Assembly (NCBI GenBank): GCA_963766765.1
Contig: CAVYBR010000013.1
Coordinates: 1-64,000, forward strand
DNA length: 64,000 nucleotides
Origin: JACCQS01 sp963766765
GTDB taxonomy: Bacteria; Actinomycetota; Actinomycetes; Mycobacteriales; Geodermatophilaceae
Direction of reading: 5' to 3'
Position 1 is the first letter of the stretch. Each line of letters begins with the position of its first letter. Under the pieces are notes generated by a model that was not told the origin of the DNA, made no database searches, and saw only the letters and a list, made by a program, of their open reading frames with translations. The position numbers and the translations under genes were made by a program. Of the stretch, positions 24,711 through 32,876 are shown one piece after another.

Positions 24711-25400
24711 GTGCTCGTCGTCGTGGCACATCCCGACGACGTCGATTTCGGTGCCGCCGGCACGATCGCGACCTTCACCGACGCTGGGCTGCACGTCACG
24801 TACTGCCTGATCACAGATGGCGACGCCGGAGGATTCGACCACGCCGTCGACCGCAGCCTCATCCCCGGCATTCGCCAGAGCGAACAACGCGCCGCCGCCG
24901 CGGCAGTGGGCGTGACGGATCTGATCTTCCTCGGCTATCCCGACGGCCGGCTCACCGTCACCCATGAACTGCGCCGGGACATCTCCCGAGTCATCCGCCA
25001 GGTCCGTCCCGATCGAGTCATTGCCGCTTCCCCAGAGCGCAACTATCGCCGGATCGGTGCGAGCCATCCCGATCACCTGGCGGCCGGTGAGGCGACCCTC
25101 TGCGCGGTCTACCCCGACGCCCGCAACGCCTATGCCCATCCCGAGCTCCGCACCGTCGAGGGTCTCGAGCCATGGAAGGTCCGCGAGGTCTGGCAGTTGG
25201 GTAGCCCACAGCCCAATTACTTCGTCGACATCACCGACGTCGCTGAACGCAAGATCGCCGCCCTCAACTGCCATGCCAGCCAGACCCCGGACATGGATGT
25301 GGCCGAGTTCGTCCACACGGCCTTCGCAGCGCTAGCGCGAAATGCCGGGCTGCCAGAAGGTCGGCTCGCGGAGGCGTTTCACATCTTCGGCACCGCCTGA
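24711..25400 (+). CDS. PIG-L family deacetylase
   Basis: 229 residues from GTG 24711. LVVVAHPDDVDFGAAG is the zinc-binding AHPDD motif, and HPDHLAAGEA supplies the later His ligand. PIG-L enzymes deacetylate GlcNAc-type substrates (as in mycothiol synthesis) or other amides. The GTG starts directly on beta-1; a CTG at 24669, preceded by GGAG, would give LTTPAYEPLDDVERV, a lead resembling homologues, so a CTG start should be considered. It is about 140 bp downstream of chorismate mutase without a clear terminator. Confidence 0.82.
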   Translation: MLVVVAHPDDVDFGAAGTIATFTDAGLHVTYCLITDGDAGGFDHAVDRSLIPGIRQSEQRAAAAAVGVTDLIFLGYPDGRLTVTHELRRDISRVIRQVRPDRVIAASPERNYRRIGASHPDHLAAGEATLCAVYPDARNAYAHPELRTVEGLEPWKVREVWQLGSPQPNYFVDITDVAERKIAALNCHASQTPDMDVAEFVHTAFAALARNAGLPEGRLAEAFHIFGTA

Positions 25401-25437
25401 CGGTTTGCTGTCAGAAGGCGTGGTTACCGTCACGCGC

Positions 25438-25869
25438 ATGGCTGAAGGTAGCGACGACACTGACCGCGACGGCACTGGCAACAACCACCCTGACAGTGAT
25501 GTCGCAGACCTGCACCTGGCGACCGTTGTGGTCAACGTCCGGGACATGAAGCGCGCAGTTGGGTTCTGGTCCGCCGCCCTCGGCTATCAGCCCCGCGAAA
25601 CGGCCTGGGATCCGGAGTTCATGATGCTGGTGGATCCAGCCGGCAAGCGATTACCGGTCTCCATGCAGCTGACCGACACCGATCCGAAAGAACCAGTGCG
25701 AGTCCACGTGGACCTCTACACGGCCGAGCAGGATCGCCATGTCAAGCGGCTCGTCGAATTAGGCGCAACGCGGGTCGAGGACTGGCCCTATCCCGACGAC
25801 TGCGACTTCATCGTGCTGCGCGATCCCGACGGCAACGAGTTCTGCGTCATCGACCACAGGCCGCTCTGA
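25438..25869 (+). CDS. VOC (glyoxalase/bleomycin-resistance fold) family protein
   Basis: 143 residues from ATG 25438. After a 25-residue acidic head, the VOC beta-alpha-beta-beta-beta repeats are visible: VVVNVRDMKRAVGFWSAALG, then MMLVDPAGKRL, RVHVDLYTAEQDRHVKRLVELGA (shown: RVHVDLYTAEQD) and FIVLRDPDGNEFCVID. His in VHVDL and Glu in NEFCV are typical metal-ligand positions, so a metal-dependent enzyme is possible. Substrate unknown. The open frame extends upstream without homology. Confidence 0.8.
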   Translation: MAEGSDDTDRDGTGNNHPDSDVADLHLATVVVNVRDMKRAVGFWSAALGYQPRETAWDPEFMMLVDPAGKRLPVSMQLTDTDPKEPVRVHVDLYTAEQDRHVKRLVELGATRVEDWPYPDDCDFIVLRDPDGNEFCVIDHRPL

Positions 25870-25879
25870 CTTTCGTTTT

Positions 25880-26542
25880 TTAGACGATGCGGCGGTCGGC
25901 GGCCCAGCGGGTGAGTTCGTTGCGGTTGGACACCTGGAGTTTGCGCAGCACGTTGGATGCGTGGGTCTCGACCGTCTTGATGGAGATGAACAGCTGCTGG
26001 CCGATCTCACGGTAGGTATAGCCGCGCGCGAGTAGCCGCATGACTTCCCGCTCACGGGCGCTGAGCACATCCAGCGCCTTCTCGGCTACGTCCTCCGTGA
26101 CGACCGCCGGACCGGCGGCGAATGCATCAAGGACGAACCCAGCCAGGCGCGGCGAGAAGATCGCATCCCCGGCGGCAACCCTGGCCACCGCGGCGCGGAG
26201 GTCGACTCCGGAGATCGTCTTTGTGACGTAACCCCGTGCCCCACCACGGATGACGCCGATCACGTCTTCGGCCGCGTCGGATACCGACAGAGCCAGGAAG
26301 CGGACGCCGGGTGCCTTTCCGAGCACCTGGTCGAGCACCGCCCGACCGCCGCCGCCCGGCATGTGTACGTCGAGCAGGACGACATCCGGAGTGGTCTCGA
26401 GAATTCCGCGCACCGCGTCCTCGACGTTGCCGGCCTCCCCCACCACAGCCAGCGATGCCTCGGGATCGGCGCCGAGTTCGGCGCGCACGCCCGAGCGGAT
26501 CATGGCGTGGTCGTCGACCAGAAACACTCTGAGCTGACTCAT
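25880..26542 (-). CDS. NarL/LuxR-family response regulator
   Basis: A 220-residue two-component regulator. The receiver domain has VFLVDDHAMIR (acid pocket), VVLLDVHMPGGGG with phospho-Asp about residue 58, LALSVSD (Thr/Ser switch) and GYVTKT (Lys). The C-terminal LuxR HTH reads LSAREREVMRLLARGYTYRE and SIKTVETHASNVLRKL. It overlaps the upstream histidine kinase by 4 nt. The probable targets include the PspC/LiaF-like gene that faces the kinase, as in LiaRS-type envelope-stress systems. Confidence 0.92.
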   Translation of the reverse strand: MSQLRVFLVDDHAMIRSGVRAELGADPEASLAVVGEAGNVEDAVRGILETTPDVVLLDVHMPGGGGRAVLDQVLGKAPGVRFLALSVSDAAEDVIGVIRGGARGYVTKTISGVDLRAAVARVAAGDAIFSPRLAGFVLDAFAAGPAVVTEDVAEKALDVLSAREREVMRLLARGYTYREIGQQLFISIKTVETHASNVLRKLQVSNRNELTRWAADRRIV

Positions 26543-27777
26543 GATGCGTTCCGGAGCATGTGCAACTCGACCTCAGTGCCGGTGCCTGGAGCGGTCGTGA
26601 TCCGCGCGGTGCCGCCGTGCCGGGTCATCCGGTCGACGATGGAATGGCGCACTCCGCGGCGGTCCTCCGCGATCCCCTCGGGATCGAATCCGACCCCACG
26701 ATCGCGTACGAACACGGTGACTCCCTCTGAATCCATTTCGGCGTAGAGCGACACGTTCTGTTCCCCGGAGTGGCGAGCCGCATTGCGCATGGCTTCATGG
26801 CTCGCCTGAACGACGGCCGTCAGTTGCTCGTCCATCGCTTCATCACCGACGATCACTGACTGCACCTGGACGTCATAGGACGCCTCGATGTCTGCGACCG
26901 CCCGCTCCAGCGCGCCGCCGAACGTCGCGGTGTCCTCGCCGGGATGCCCGTACAACCAGGAGCGGAGCTCGCGCTCCTGACCACGAGCCAACCGACTGAC
27001 CTCACGCGGTGACTCGGCGTGCCGCTGAATCAGCGCCAGGGTTTGCAGCACTGAATCATGGAGGTGCGCTGCCACTTCGGCCCGTTCCTCCACTCGGATC
27101 CGGGCTCGCCGCTCGACGGTCCGTTCGGCCACGAGCCGCCGCCACCAGGGCGCGGTCGCGAGAGCCACTCCGCCGAGGAGAAGCAACGTCGACACGAGAC
27201 TCTGCCAGCTCACTTCGAGCAAGTTCAGGGTCACGAGAACGGTGACCAGTCCGACGACAGTCACCAGAGCGCCGACCGCCAGTCGCCAACGCAGGCTCCG
27301 TCGGCTCAACAGGTCCCGGTCGTCGACCTGCCGCCAGATCAATGCCAAGCCGAGACCCACGATGATCAGCGGCCAGAACACCTGGAAGTTTCCGAAGGGG
27401 CCGATCTGCATCAGGAGCAAGACGCCACCGACGCCGATCAGCAGGATGCCGACCGACGGCTTGTCCCGCAGGGAATCCAGACTCGGCAGGCGCGAACCCG
27501 ATCGCACAGTGGGCCGCGCCTGCGACGGCTCGACTTCGACCGTGTCGACCTGCGGCAGAAAGACCCACAGCAGGGCATAGATCAGGACCCCGACTCCAAC
27601 AAAGGTCAGAGCCACGAACGCACCGCGGACGATGAGTGGATCCAGCCGCAGATGCCGGGCGACCGCGGCACTGACACCCGAGACGAGGCGATCGTCACGG
27701 GTCCGGACCAGCGGTGGGCGCCCGGGAGCTGCGGTTGTCACCAGATGATCGTCACATGCGGTGTCCGAAGCAGCCAT
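26539..27777 (-). CDS. PspC-domain sensor histidine kinase
   Basis: A 412-residue kinase. A PspC domain at residues 20-75 (LVSGVSAAVARHLRLDPLIV, then a helix VALTFVGVGVLIYALLWVFL) is followed by about four more helices between 110 and 205. The DHp motif is VAAHLHDSVLQTLALIQRHA with the phospho-His in HLHDS, and the HATPase_c part has NAARHSG (N box) and VFVRDRGVGFD (G1). The ATG at 27777 has AAGGGG 8 nt upstream. This is the architecture of actinobacterial envelope-stress kinases. It is divergent from a PspC/LiaF-like membrane protein. Confidence 0.9.
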   Translation of the reverse strand: MAASDTACDDHLVTTAAPGRPPLVRTRDDRLVSGVSAAVARHLRLDPLIVRGAFVALTFVGVGVLIYALLWVFLPQVDTVEVEPSQARPTVRSGSRLPSLDSLRDKPSVGILLIGVGGVLLLMQIGPFGNFQVFWPLIIVGLGLALIWRQVDDRDLLSRRSLRWRLAVGALVTVVGLVTVLVTLNLLEVSWQSLVSTLLLLGGVALATAPWWRRLVAERTVERRARIRVEERAEVAAHLHDSVLQTLALIQRHAESPREVSRLARGQERELRSWLYGHPGEDTATFGGALERAVADIEASYDVQVQSVIVGDEAMDEQLTAVVQASHEAMRNAARHSGEQNVSLYAEMDSEGVTVFVRDRGVGFDPEGIAEDRRGVRHSIVDRMTRHGGTARITTAPGTGTEVELHMLRNAS

Positions 27778-27874
27778 CCGGTGAACCCCTTAGCGACTGC
27801 ACCTGCACATTGGGGGTGCCGGTCAGGGTGCTACCCGATACCGGCGCGCGCCGTCTGAGCGCAGCATTCTCGAC

Positions 27875-29092
27875 ATGACCGACAAACCCAGCCCCGAAGA
27901 GTCGCCGAACCCGCCCGATCCGGACGATCCGCCGGCGGCTTCCGACCTGCCCACGCCCGAATCGGCCGAGACTCGGCAGCTCAGCGCCCCATACGAAACG
28001 ACCGAATTCGTTGGCGCGGGTCAGGCCGACGCTGTGACCGCGGCAACCGGCCCGGCATCCTCCGGGCCGCCGATCACCGACCAGCAGACTGCCGCCTTCG
28101 GTCGCTCGGCGCAGGGCTTCGACGCACCGCCACCGGGGTACGTCCCACCGCCGGCGGGGTCCGCGCCGCCACCGCGACACCAAGCTGAGCGGCTCCAACG
28201 CAGTTCATCTGACCGGCTGCTCGCCGGCGTCTGCGGCGGTCTCGGCCGGCACTTCGGCGTAGATCCCATTCTGTTCCGCGTCGGATTCGTCGCGCTGGTC
28301 TTCGCAGCCGGGACCGGGATCCTGCTCTACATCGCCCTGGCGATCCTCATGCCCAGCGACGATGGTCAGCAGCTCTGGCAGCGCGGGGTTGGTCAGCGCA
28401 CCGCGTCGGATCGCTCGGCGAGTGGCGAGACCGTGCCGCCTAGGCCACCACCGGTGCCCAAGGGTCCCCGCTCCCCGGTCCCGGGCGTGACTCTGGCAGT
28501 CCTGCTGATCGGCCTGGGCGTCGTCGCGCTGACGGAGCGGTTGGGCGACTGGTCGCTCGAACCCTCGGCATATTTCGCGATTGCGGTCGCCATCGTCGGA
28601 GTCGGTCTTCTGGTCAGCGCCTTCGGGCCGTGGCGGCGCAGCAAGGCGGGCCTGATCGTCCTCGGCCTGATGCTCTCGCTCGGCTTGTTCGTCACGTCAG
28701 CGGTCGATTCCCGTGGCGGTTTCGATCATGCGACCTTCGGTGCCCGCAACTACCAGCCGGCCGCCATTGACGACGTGCAGGGCACCTACGAGGTCCTGAT
28801 GGGCGAGACCACCCTCGATCTGTCCCGAATTGCGTTCACCTCGGAGGATCCGACCGAGATCCAGATCAACGTCACGATGGGCGACTTCACGATCCTCGTG
28901 CCAACCGAGGCCGACATTTCGCTCAACGGGGACGCGGTCTTCGGATCGGTGTCCGTGTTCGGGAACCGCGATGTCATCGACGGCTTCTATCAAGGCCTGG
29001 GTGACGGGCCGAACGTCGGCGACCAAGATCCCGAGATCATCCTTGATGTGGACGTTCGATTCGGCAATGCGGAGGTGCATCGTGTCGGCTGA
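27875..29092 (+). CDS. PspC domain membrane protein with LiaF-like C-terminal domain
   Basis: A 405-residue protein. Residues 1-105 are acidic and Pro-rich; residues 108-165 form a PspC domain (RLLAGVCGGLGRHFGVDPIL and a helix); three or four more helices follow (about 205-270); the last 110 residues are a soluble beta-rich domain (VLMGETTLDLSR, INVTMGDFTILVP, GDAVFGSVSVFG) like the LiaF/toast-rack C-terminal region. LiaF proteins inhibit their partner histidine kinase; here the kinase gene is the divergent neighbour. Followed by an overlapping small membrane protein gene. Confidence 0.82.
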   Translation: MTDKPSPEESPNPPDPDDPPAASDLPTPESAETRQLSAPYETTEFVGAGQADAVTAATGPASSGPPITDQQTAAFGRSAQGFDAPPPGYVPPPAGSAPPPRHQAERLQRSSSDRLLAGVCGGLGRHFGVDPILFRVGFVALVFAAGTGILLYIALAILMPSDDGQQLWQRGVGQRTASDRSASGETVPPRPPPVPKGPRSPVPGVTLAVLLIGLGVVALTERLGDWSLEPSAYFAIAVAIVGVGLLVSAFGPWRRSKAGLIVLGLMLSLGLFVTSAVDSRGGFDHATFGARNYQPAAIDDVQGTYEVLMGETTLDLSRIAFTSEDPTEIQINVTMGDFTILVPTEADISLNGDAVFGSVSVFGNRDVIDGFYQGLGDGPNVGDQDPEIILDVDVRFGNAEVHRVG

Positions 29093-29345
29093 CCAGCAAC
29101 CACGCCGCGGGGTCGACCTGATGGCGCTCGTCGCCGGGCTGGTCTTCCTCGCCTTCAGCATCGTGTCCGTCACGGTGGGCGTCTTCGACCTGCCGCGGCT
29201 TGGCGCGGCTCCGCTGTGGCTGATCTTGATCGGAGCCGGGATCCTGCTGTTGGTCAGCGAACTACGCTCCCGCCGACACACCTCCACCGGAACGTCGGCA
29301 ACCTCTCCCGAGCAAGCAGCTTGGGAGCGGGACACCAACCGCTGA
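29082..29345 (+). CDS. small two-helix membrane protein
   Basis: 87 residues from GTG 29082, which has GGAGG 7 nt upstream and overlaps the previous gene by 11 nt, so it is co-translated with the PspC/LiaF-like protein. Two helices, LMALVAGLVFLAFSIVSVTV and LWLILIGAGILLLVSEL, and a polar tail. No family recognised; an accessory role in the envelope-stress unit is an inference from position. Confidence 0.65.
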   Translation: MSADQQPRRGVDLMALVAGLVFLAFSIVSVTVGVFDLPRLGAAPLWLILIGAGILLLVSELRSRRHTSTGTSATSPEQAAWERDTNR

Positions 29346-29353
29346 GGGCGGGC

Positions 29354-29384
29354 TCAGAGCCGGTGAGTGGCATTCACCGGCTCT
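29354..29384. terminator. bidirectional hairpin between convergent genes
   Basis: Arms CAGAGCCGGTGA and TCACCGGCTCTG around a 7-nt loop, located between two convergent genes. The stop codon of the LURP-one gene (TGA, 29376-29374) lies within the hairpin. No strong T-run on either side. Confidence 0.55.
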
Positions 29385-30144
29385 GTAGTGCGTCCAAGGC
29401 AACTGCCATCGCCGCCGCGACTCGGAAATCCAGCCGCTGGTCGGGAACGGAGACGGTGTAGCGATCCCGGACTGCCTTCTGGCGCTCGCTGATCAGCACC
29501 ACTTGACCGGTCGCCTTGTCGACGAAGTCGAAGTGAAAGATGAACGGAACCCAGATGTCGCCCAGGTACGGGATCAGCGTCCAGATCCGGCGCAGGATGG
29601 CGATGAACGGACGACGCTCCTGACCCAGTGCCTCTATCCCCGGCGCGGACAGGTGCCAGGTGGAACGCAACAGGCTGGCCCCGAACTCCTTGCTGAACAT
29701 GCCCAACGGCTGGCCGCGCTCGTCGAAGACGTCGTGCTGGGCGTGGACGTCCAGCCGCTGCCGGGCCTTGAACGAGAACACCCGTCGGGTCTTGCTCTCG
29801 TCGGCGAAGAAGATGACTTCTTCCTTCAGTTGCATCCGCTTCTGCTCGGCAAGGGCGAGCAGGCCGCCCTCGCTGCCATCGGGGTTGGCGGCGCGTACCT
29901 CATAACGGTTGATCATCAACGTGATCCGCTGCTTCACATAGAACAGCGGCACATACATCGCGGCAGCCTGCTGCGGCGGTCCTTGCGGGTGCGGCGGGGC
30001 CTGCGGCGGCGGCGGTCCCTGCTGGTACGGCTGCGGCGGTCCGTGCTGGTACGGCTGCGGCGGTCCGTGCTGGTACGGCTGCGGTGATCCCTGCTGGTAC
30101 GGCTGCTGCGGATCCTGCTGGTAGGGCGGTGGCGTCGTCGACAT
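29374..30144 (-). CDS. LURP-one/scramblase-like protein with repetitive Pro/Gln/Tyr head
   Basis: 256 residues. The first 60 are a low-complexity head of 8-residue repeats (PQPYQHGP, PQPYQQGP) encoded by 24-bp tandem DNA repeats. The remaining 195 residues resemble the Tubby-C/LURP-one-related fold: FYVKQRITLMINRYEVR, then EEVIFFADESKTRRVFSFKA, and VFDERGQPLGMFSKEFGASL. Relatives bind membrane phospholipids; activity is unproven. The Pro-Tyr-rich head is typical of disordered adhesive or condensate-forming segments. Confidence 0.7.
   Translation of the reverse strand: MSTTPPPYQQDPQQPYQQGSPQPYQHGPPQPYQHGPPQPYQQGPPPPQAPPHPQGPPQQAAAMYVPLFYVKQRITLMINRYEVRAANPDGSEGGLLALAEQKRMQLKEEVIFFADESKTRRVFSFKARQRLDVHAQHDVFDERGQPLGMFSKEFGASLLRSTWHLSAPGIEALGQERRPFIAILRRIWTLIPYLGDIWVPFIFHFDFVDKATGQVVLISERQKAVRDRYTVSVPDQRLDFRVAAAMAVALDALQSR
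30014..30128 (-). repeat. 24-bp tandem repeats in the LURP-one gene
   Basis: Nearly five consecutive 24-bp units, each containing CTGGTACGGCTGCGG, encode the 8-residue Pro/Gln/Tyr/Gly/Pro repeats of the N-terminal head. Copy number may vary between strains. Confidence 0.75.
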
Positions 30145-30171
30145 CTCAGTGATCCTGCTCCGTTGTCCTCA

Positions 30172-31734
30172 TCATTCCCATTCGATGGTCCCCGGTGGCT
30201 TGCTGGTCACGTCCAGCACCACGCGGTTCACCTCAGGGACTTCATTCGTGATCCGGGTCGAGATCAGGGCCAGCAGGTCGTACGGGAGCCGGGTCCAGTC
30301 CGCGGTCATGGCGTCCTCGCTGGAAACCGGGCGCAGGACGATCGGGTGGCCGTACGTACGACCGTCGCCCTGGACGCCGACCGAGCGCACATCGGCGAGG
30401 AGCACCACCGGACATTGCCAGATCGACTGGTCCAGTCCAGCCTTGGTCAGCTCCTCACGAGTGATCGCATCTGCCCGCCGGAGGACATCCAACCGGTGGG
30501 CATCCACCGCACCGACAATCCGCACTCCCAGACCGGGGCCCGGAAATGGTTGGCGCCCAACGATGCTCGCTGGGAGGCCGAGCTGGCGGCCGACTTCCCG
30601 CACCTCGTCCTTGAAAAGCTCACGCAGGGGCTCGACCAACTCGAAGGCCAGATCTTCCGGGAGCCCGCCGACGTTGTGGTGGCTCTTGATGCTGGCAGCG
30701 CCGGTCCCGCCGCCGGATTCCACGACATCGGGGTAGAGCGTGCCCTGGACGAGGAAGTCCACGCTGCCGTCGGTTCCGGCGATATCGCGGGCAGCCTGTT
30801 CGAAGACGCGAATGAACTCCCGGCCGATGATCTTTCGCTTCTGCTCGGGATCGGCCACCCCGGCTAATGCGTCCAGAAACTGCTGCTCCGCCCGAACGAC
30901 GCGCAGATCCACGCCGGTCGCTGCCACGTAGTCGCGTTCGACCTGCTCGGTCTCGCCCAGGCGCATCAGGCCGTGGTCGACGTACACGCAGGTCAACTGG
31001 TCGCCGACCGCACGCTGCACGAGAGCCGCCGCAACGGCGGAGTCCACTCCGCCGGAGAGCGCACAGAGCACCCGCTTTCCGCCGACCTGGGCCCGAATGC
31101 GATCGACCTGCATGTCGATGACGCTCTCCATCGTCCAGTCCGGGCGGCACCCGGCGACGTTGTGCAGGAAGCGTTCGAGGACTGCTTGGCCGTACTCGGT
31201 GTGCCCGACTTCCGGGTGGAACTGCACACCAGCCAGCCGCCGGCTGAGGTCCTCCACCGCCGCAACAGCTGATCCGGGACTGGTGGCGGTCACCGAGAAG
31301 CCCGGGGGTGGCTCTGTCACCGAGTCGCCATGGCTCATCCAGACGAGCTGATGGTCGGGTAGCCCGCTGAACAACGCCGAGCCATCGGGCGTCGCCGCCA
31401 GCGGCGTGCCGCCGTACTCAGATGTTCCGGTACGGGCCACCACCCCGCCGAGCGCCTGGGCCATGAGTTGGAATCCGTAACAGATCCCGAACACCGGCAC
31501 TCCGGCGTCGAACAGGCCCGCCGGGGCGGCCGGCGCGCCGGGCGCGTAGACGGAGGCGGGGCCACCGGACAGGACGATCGCCGCGGGATTGCGGTCCAGC
31601 ATCTGCGCGACGGGCATGGTGTGCGGGACGATCACGCTGTGGACGCGGGCTTCGCGGACCCGGCGGGCGATCAGCTGGGCGTACTGCGCGCCGTAGTCGA
31701 CGACCAGAACGGTGCTGGTGCCCGGACGCGTCAT
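30172..31734 (-). CDS. guaA: GMP synthase (glutamine-hydrolysing)
   Basis: A 520-residue enzyme making GMP from XMP. The N-terminal class I amidotransferase has PVFGICYGFQLMAQALGG (nucleophile Cys about residue 84) and VQFHPEVGHTEYG (His, Glu). The ATP-pyrophosphatase domain has CALSGGVDSAVAAAL (P-loop) and the C-terminal dimerisation part ends RVVLDVTSKPPGTIEWE. The ATG overlaps the guaB3 stop by 4 nt, so guaB-guaB3-guaA behaves as one operon for guanine nucleotide synthesis. Confidence 0.97.
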   Translation of the reverse strand: MTRPGTSTVLVVDYGAQYAQLIARRVREARVHSVIVPHTMPVAQMLDRNPAAIVLSGGPASVYAPGAPAAPAGLFDAGVPVFGICYGFQLMAQALGGVVARTGTSEYGGTPLAATPDGSALFSGLPDHQLVWMSHGDSVTEPPPGFSVTATSPGSAVAAVEDLSRRLAGVQFHPEVGHTEYGQAVLERFLHNVAGCRPDWTMESVIDMQVDRIRAQVGGKRVLCALSGGVDSAVAAALVQRAVGDQLTCVYVDHGLMRLGETEQVERDYVAATGVDLRVVRAEQQFLDALAGVADPEQKRKIIGREFIRVFEQAARDIAGTDGSVDFLVQGTLYPDVVESGGGTGAASIKSHHNVGGLPEDLAFELVEPLRELFKDEVREVGRQLGLPASIVGRQPFPGPGLGVRIVGAVDAHRLDVLRRADAITREELTKAGLDQSIWQCPVVLLADVRSVGVQGDGRTYGHPIVLRPVSSEDAMTADWTRLPYDLLALISTRITNEVPEVNRVVLDVTSKPPGTIEWE

Positions 31735-32861
31735 GCGTCGGGCCGGGACAGCACCAGGTCCACCTTCTGGAACTCCTTGAGATCCCGATAGCCGGTCTTG
31801 GCCAATGTGCGGGCCAGCGCGCCGAACAGGTTGGTCCGCCCACCGTGTCGGCTGCTGGGCCCGTACAGGACCTCCTGCAGGGGCACCCGACCGACCTCGA
31901 CTGCCGCGAGACCGCCCCGCGGCAGTCTTGGGTGCGCTGCAACCGAGTCCCAGTAGCGTCCGCCGGCGGGCGCCTCGATGGCGGTACGCAGCGGCTCCCC
32001 GACCACCACCGCGTCCGCGCCGCAGGCCAGCGCCCGAGCGATCGACCCGCTGGTGCTGATCTCGCCACTGGCCAGGACGTGGACGTAGCGGCCGCCGGTC
32101 TCGTCGAGATAGTCCCGCCGGGCTGCGACCGCATCAGCGATGGCGGTGGCCATCGGCACGCGGATGCCGAGGACCTCGTCACTGCTGGAGTACTCATCTG
32201 CGCCCATGCCGACCAGGACACCGGCCGCACCGGTCCGCATGAGATGCAGCGCAGTCTGGTAGTCCGCGCAACCGCCCACGATCACCGGGACATCGAGGTC
32301 GGCGATGAACTGCTTCAGGTTGAGGCCTTCGCCGTGATTGGTGACGTGCTCGGCGGAGACGATCGTGCCCTGGATGACCAGGATGTCCACGCCGGCTGCC
32401 AGCAGGACCGGCGCCAGTTCGGTCGTGTGCTGGGGCGAGACCCGGGCGGCTGTGGTCACGCCCGCGTCTTTGATCTCCTTGATCCGCGCTGAGATGAGAT
32501 CCGGCTTGACCGGCTCGGCGTAGATCCGCTGCAGCGTGGCGATGCCGGAGCCGTCATCCTCGCTGAGTTCGGAGATCCGCGCGTAAGCCTGACTCGGGTC
32601 GTCGTAGCGGGTCCAGAGTCCCTCGGCGTTGAGTACGCCGAGTCCGCCGGCCTGGCCGACGGCGACGCACATGTCCGGACTCATCACCGCGTCCGACGGT
32701 GTGGCCATCATCGGGATCCCGAACGAGAACGCGTCGATCTGCCAGGACGTCGACACATCGTCGACATCGCGGGTACGACGCGACGGGATGATCGACACCT
32801 CGTCGAGCTTGTAGCCGCGCCGGGCGTTGCGGCCGAGTCCTATCTCGACGTAATCACGCAT
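31731..32861 (-). CDS. guaB3: GuaB3 family IMP dehydrogenase-related protein
   Basis: A 376-residue TIM-barrel protein of the IMPDH/GMP reductase superfamily without CBS domains. VEIGLGRNARRGYKLDEVSI and the IIPSRRTRDVDDV segment are hallmark GuaB3 text. At the phosphate-binding region it reads GAAGVLVGMG, and it lacks the GSICTT active-site loop of the true IMPDH encoded next door. It follows guaB by 15 nt and overlaps guaA. Role in actinomycetes remains unclear; a purine oxidoreductase activity is plausible. Confidence 0.92.
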   Translation of the reverse strand: MRDYVEIGLGRNARRGYKLDEVSIIPSRRTRDVDDVSTSWQIDAFSFGIPMMATPSDAVMSPDMCVAVGQAGGLGVLNAEGLWTRYDDPSQAYARISELSEDDGSGIATLQRIYAEPVKPDLISARIKEIKDAGVTTAARVSPQHTTELAPVLLAAGVDILVIQGTIVSAEHVTNHGEGLNLKQFIADLDVPVIVGGCADYQTALHLMRTGAAGVLVGMGADEYSSSDEVLGIRVPMATAIADAVAARRDYLDETGGRYVHVLASGEISTSGSIARALACGADAVVVGEPLRTAIEAPAGGRYWDSVAAHPRLPRGGLAAVEVGRVPLQEVLYGPSSRHGGRTNLFGALARTLAKTGYRDLKEFQKVDLVLSRPDA

Positions 32862-32876
32862 GTTCTGCCTGCCCGC

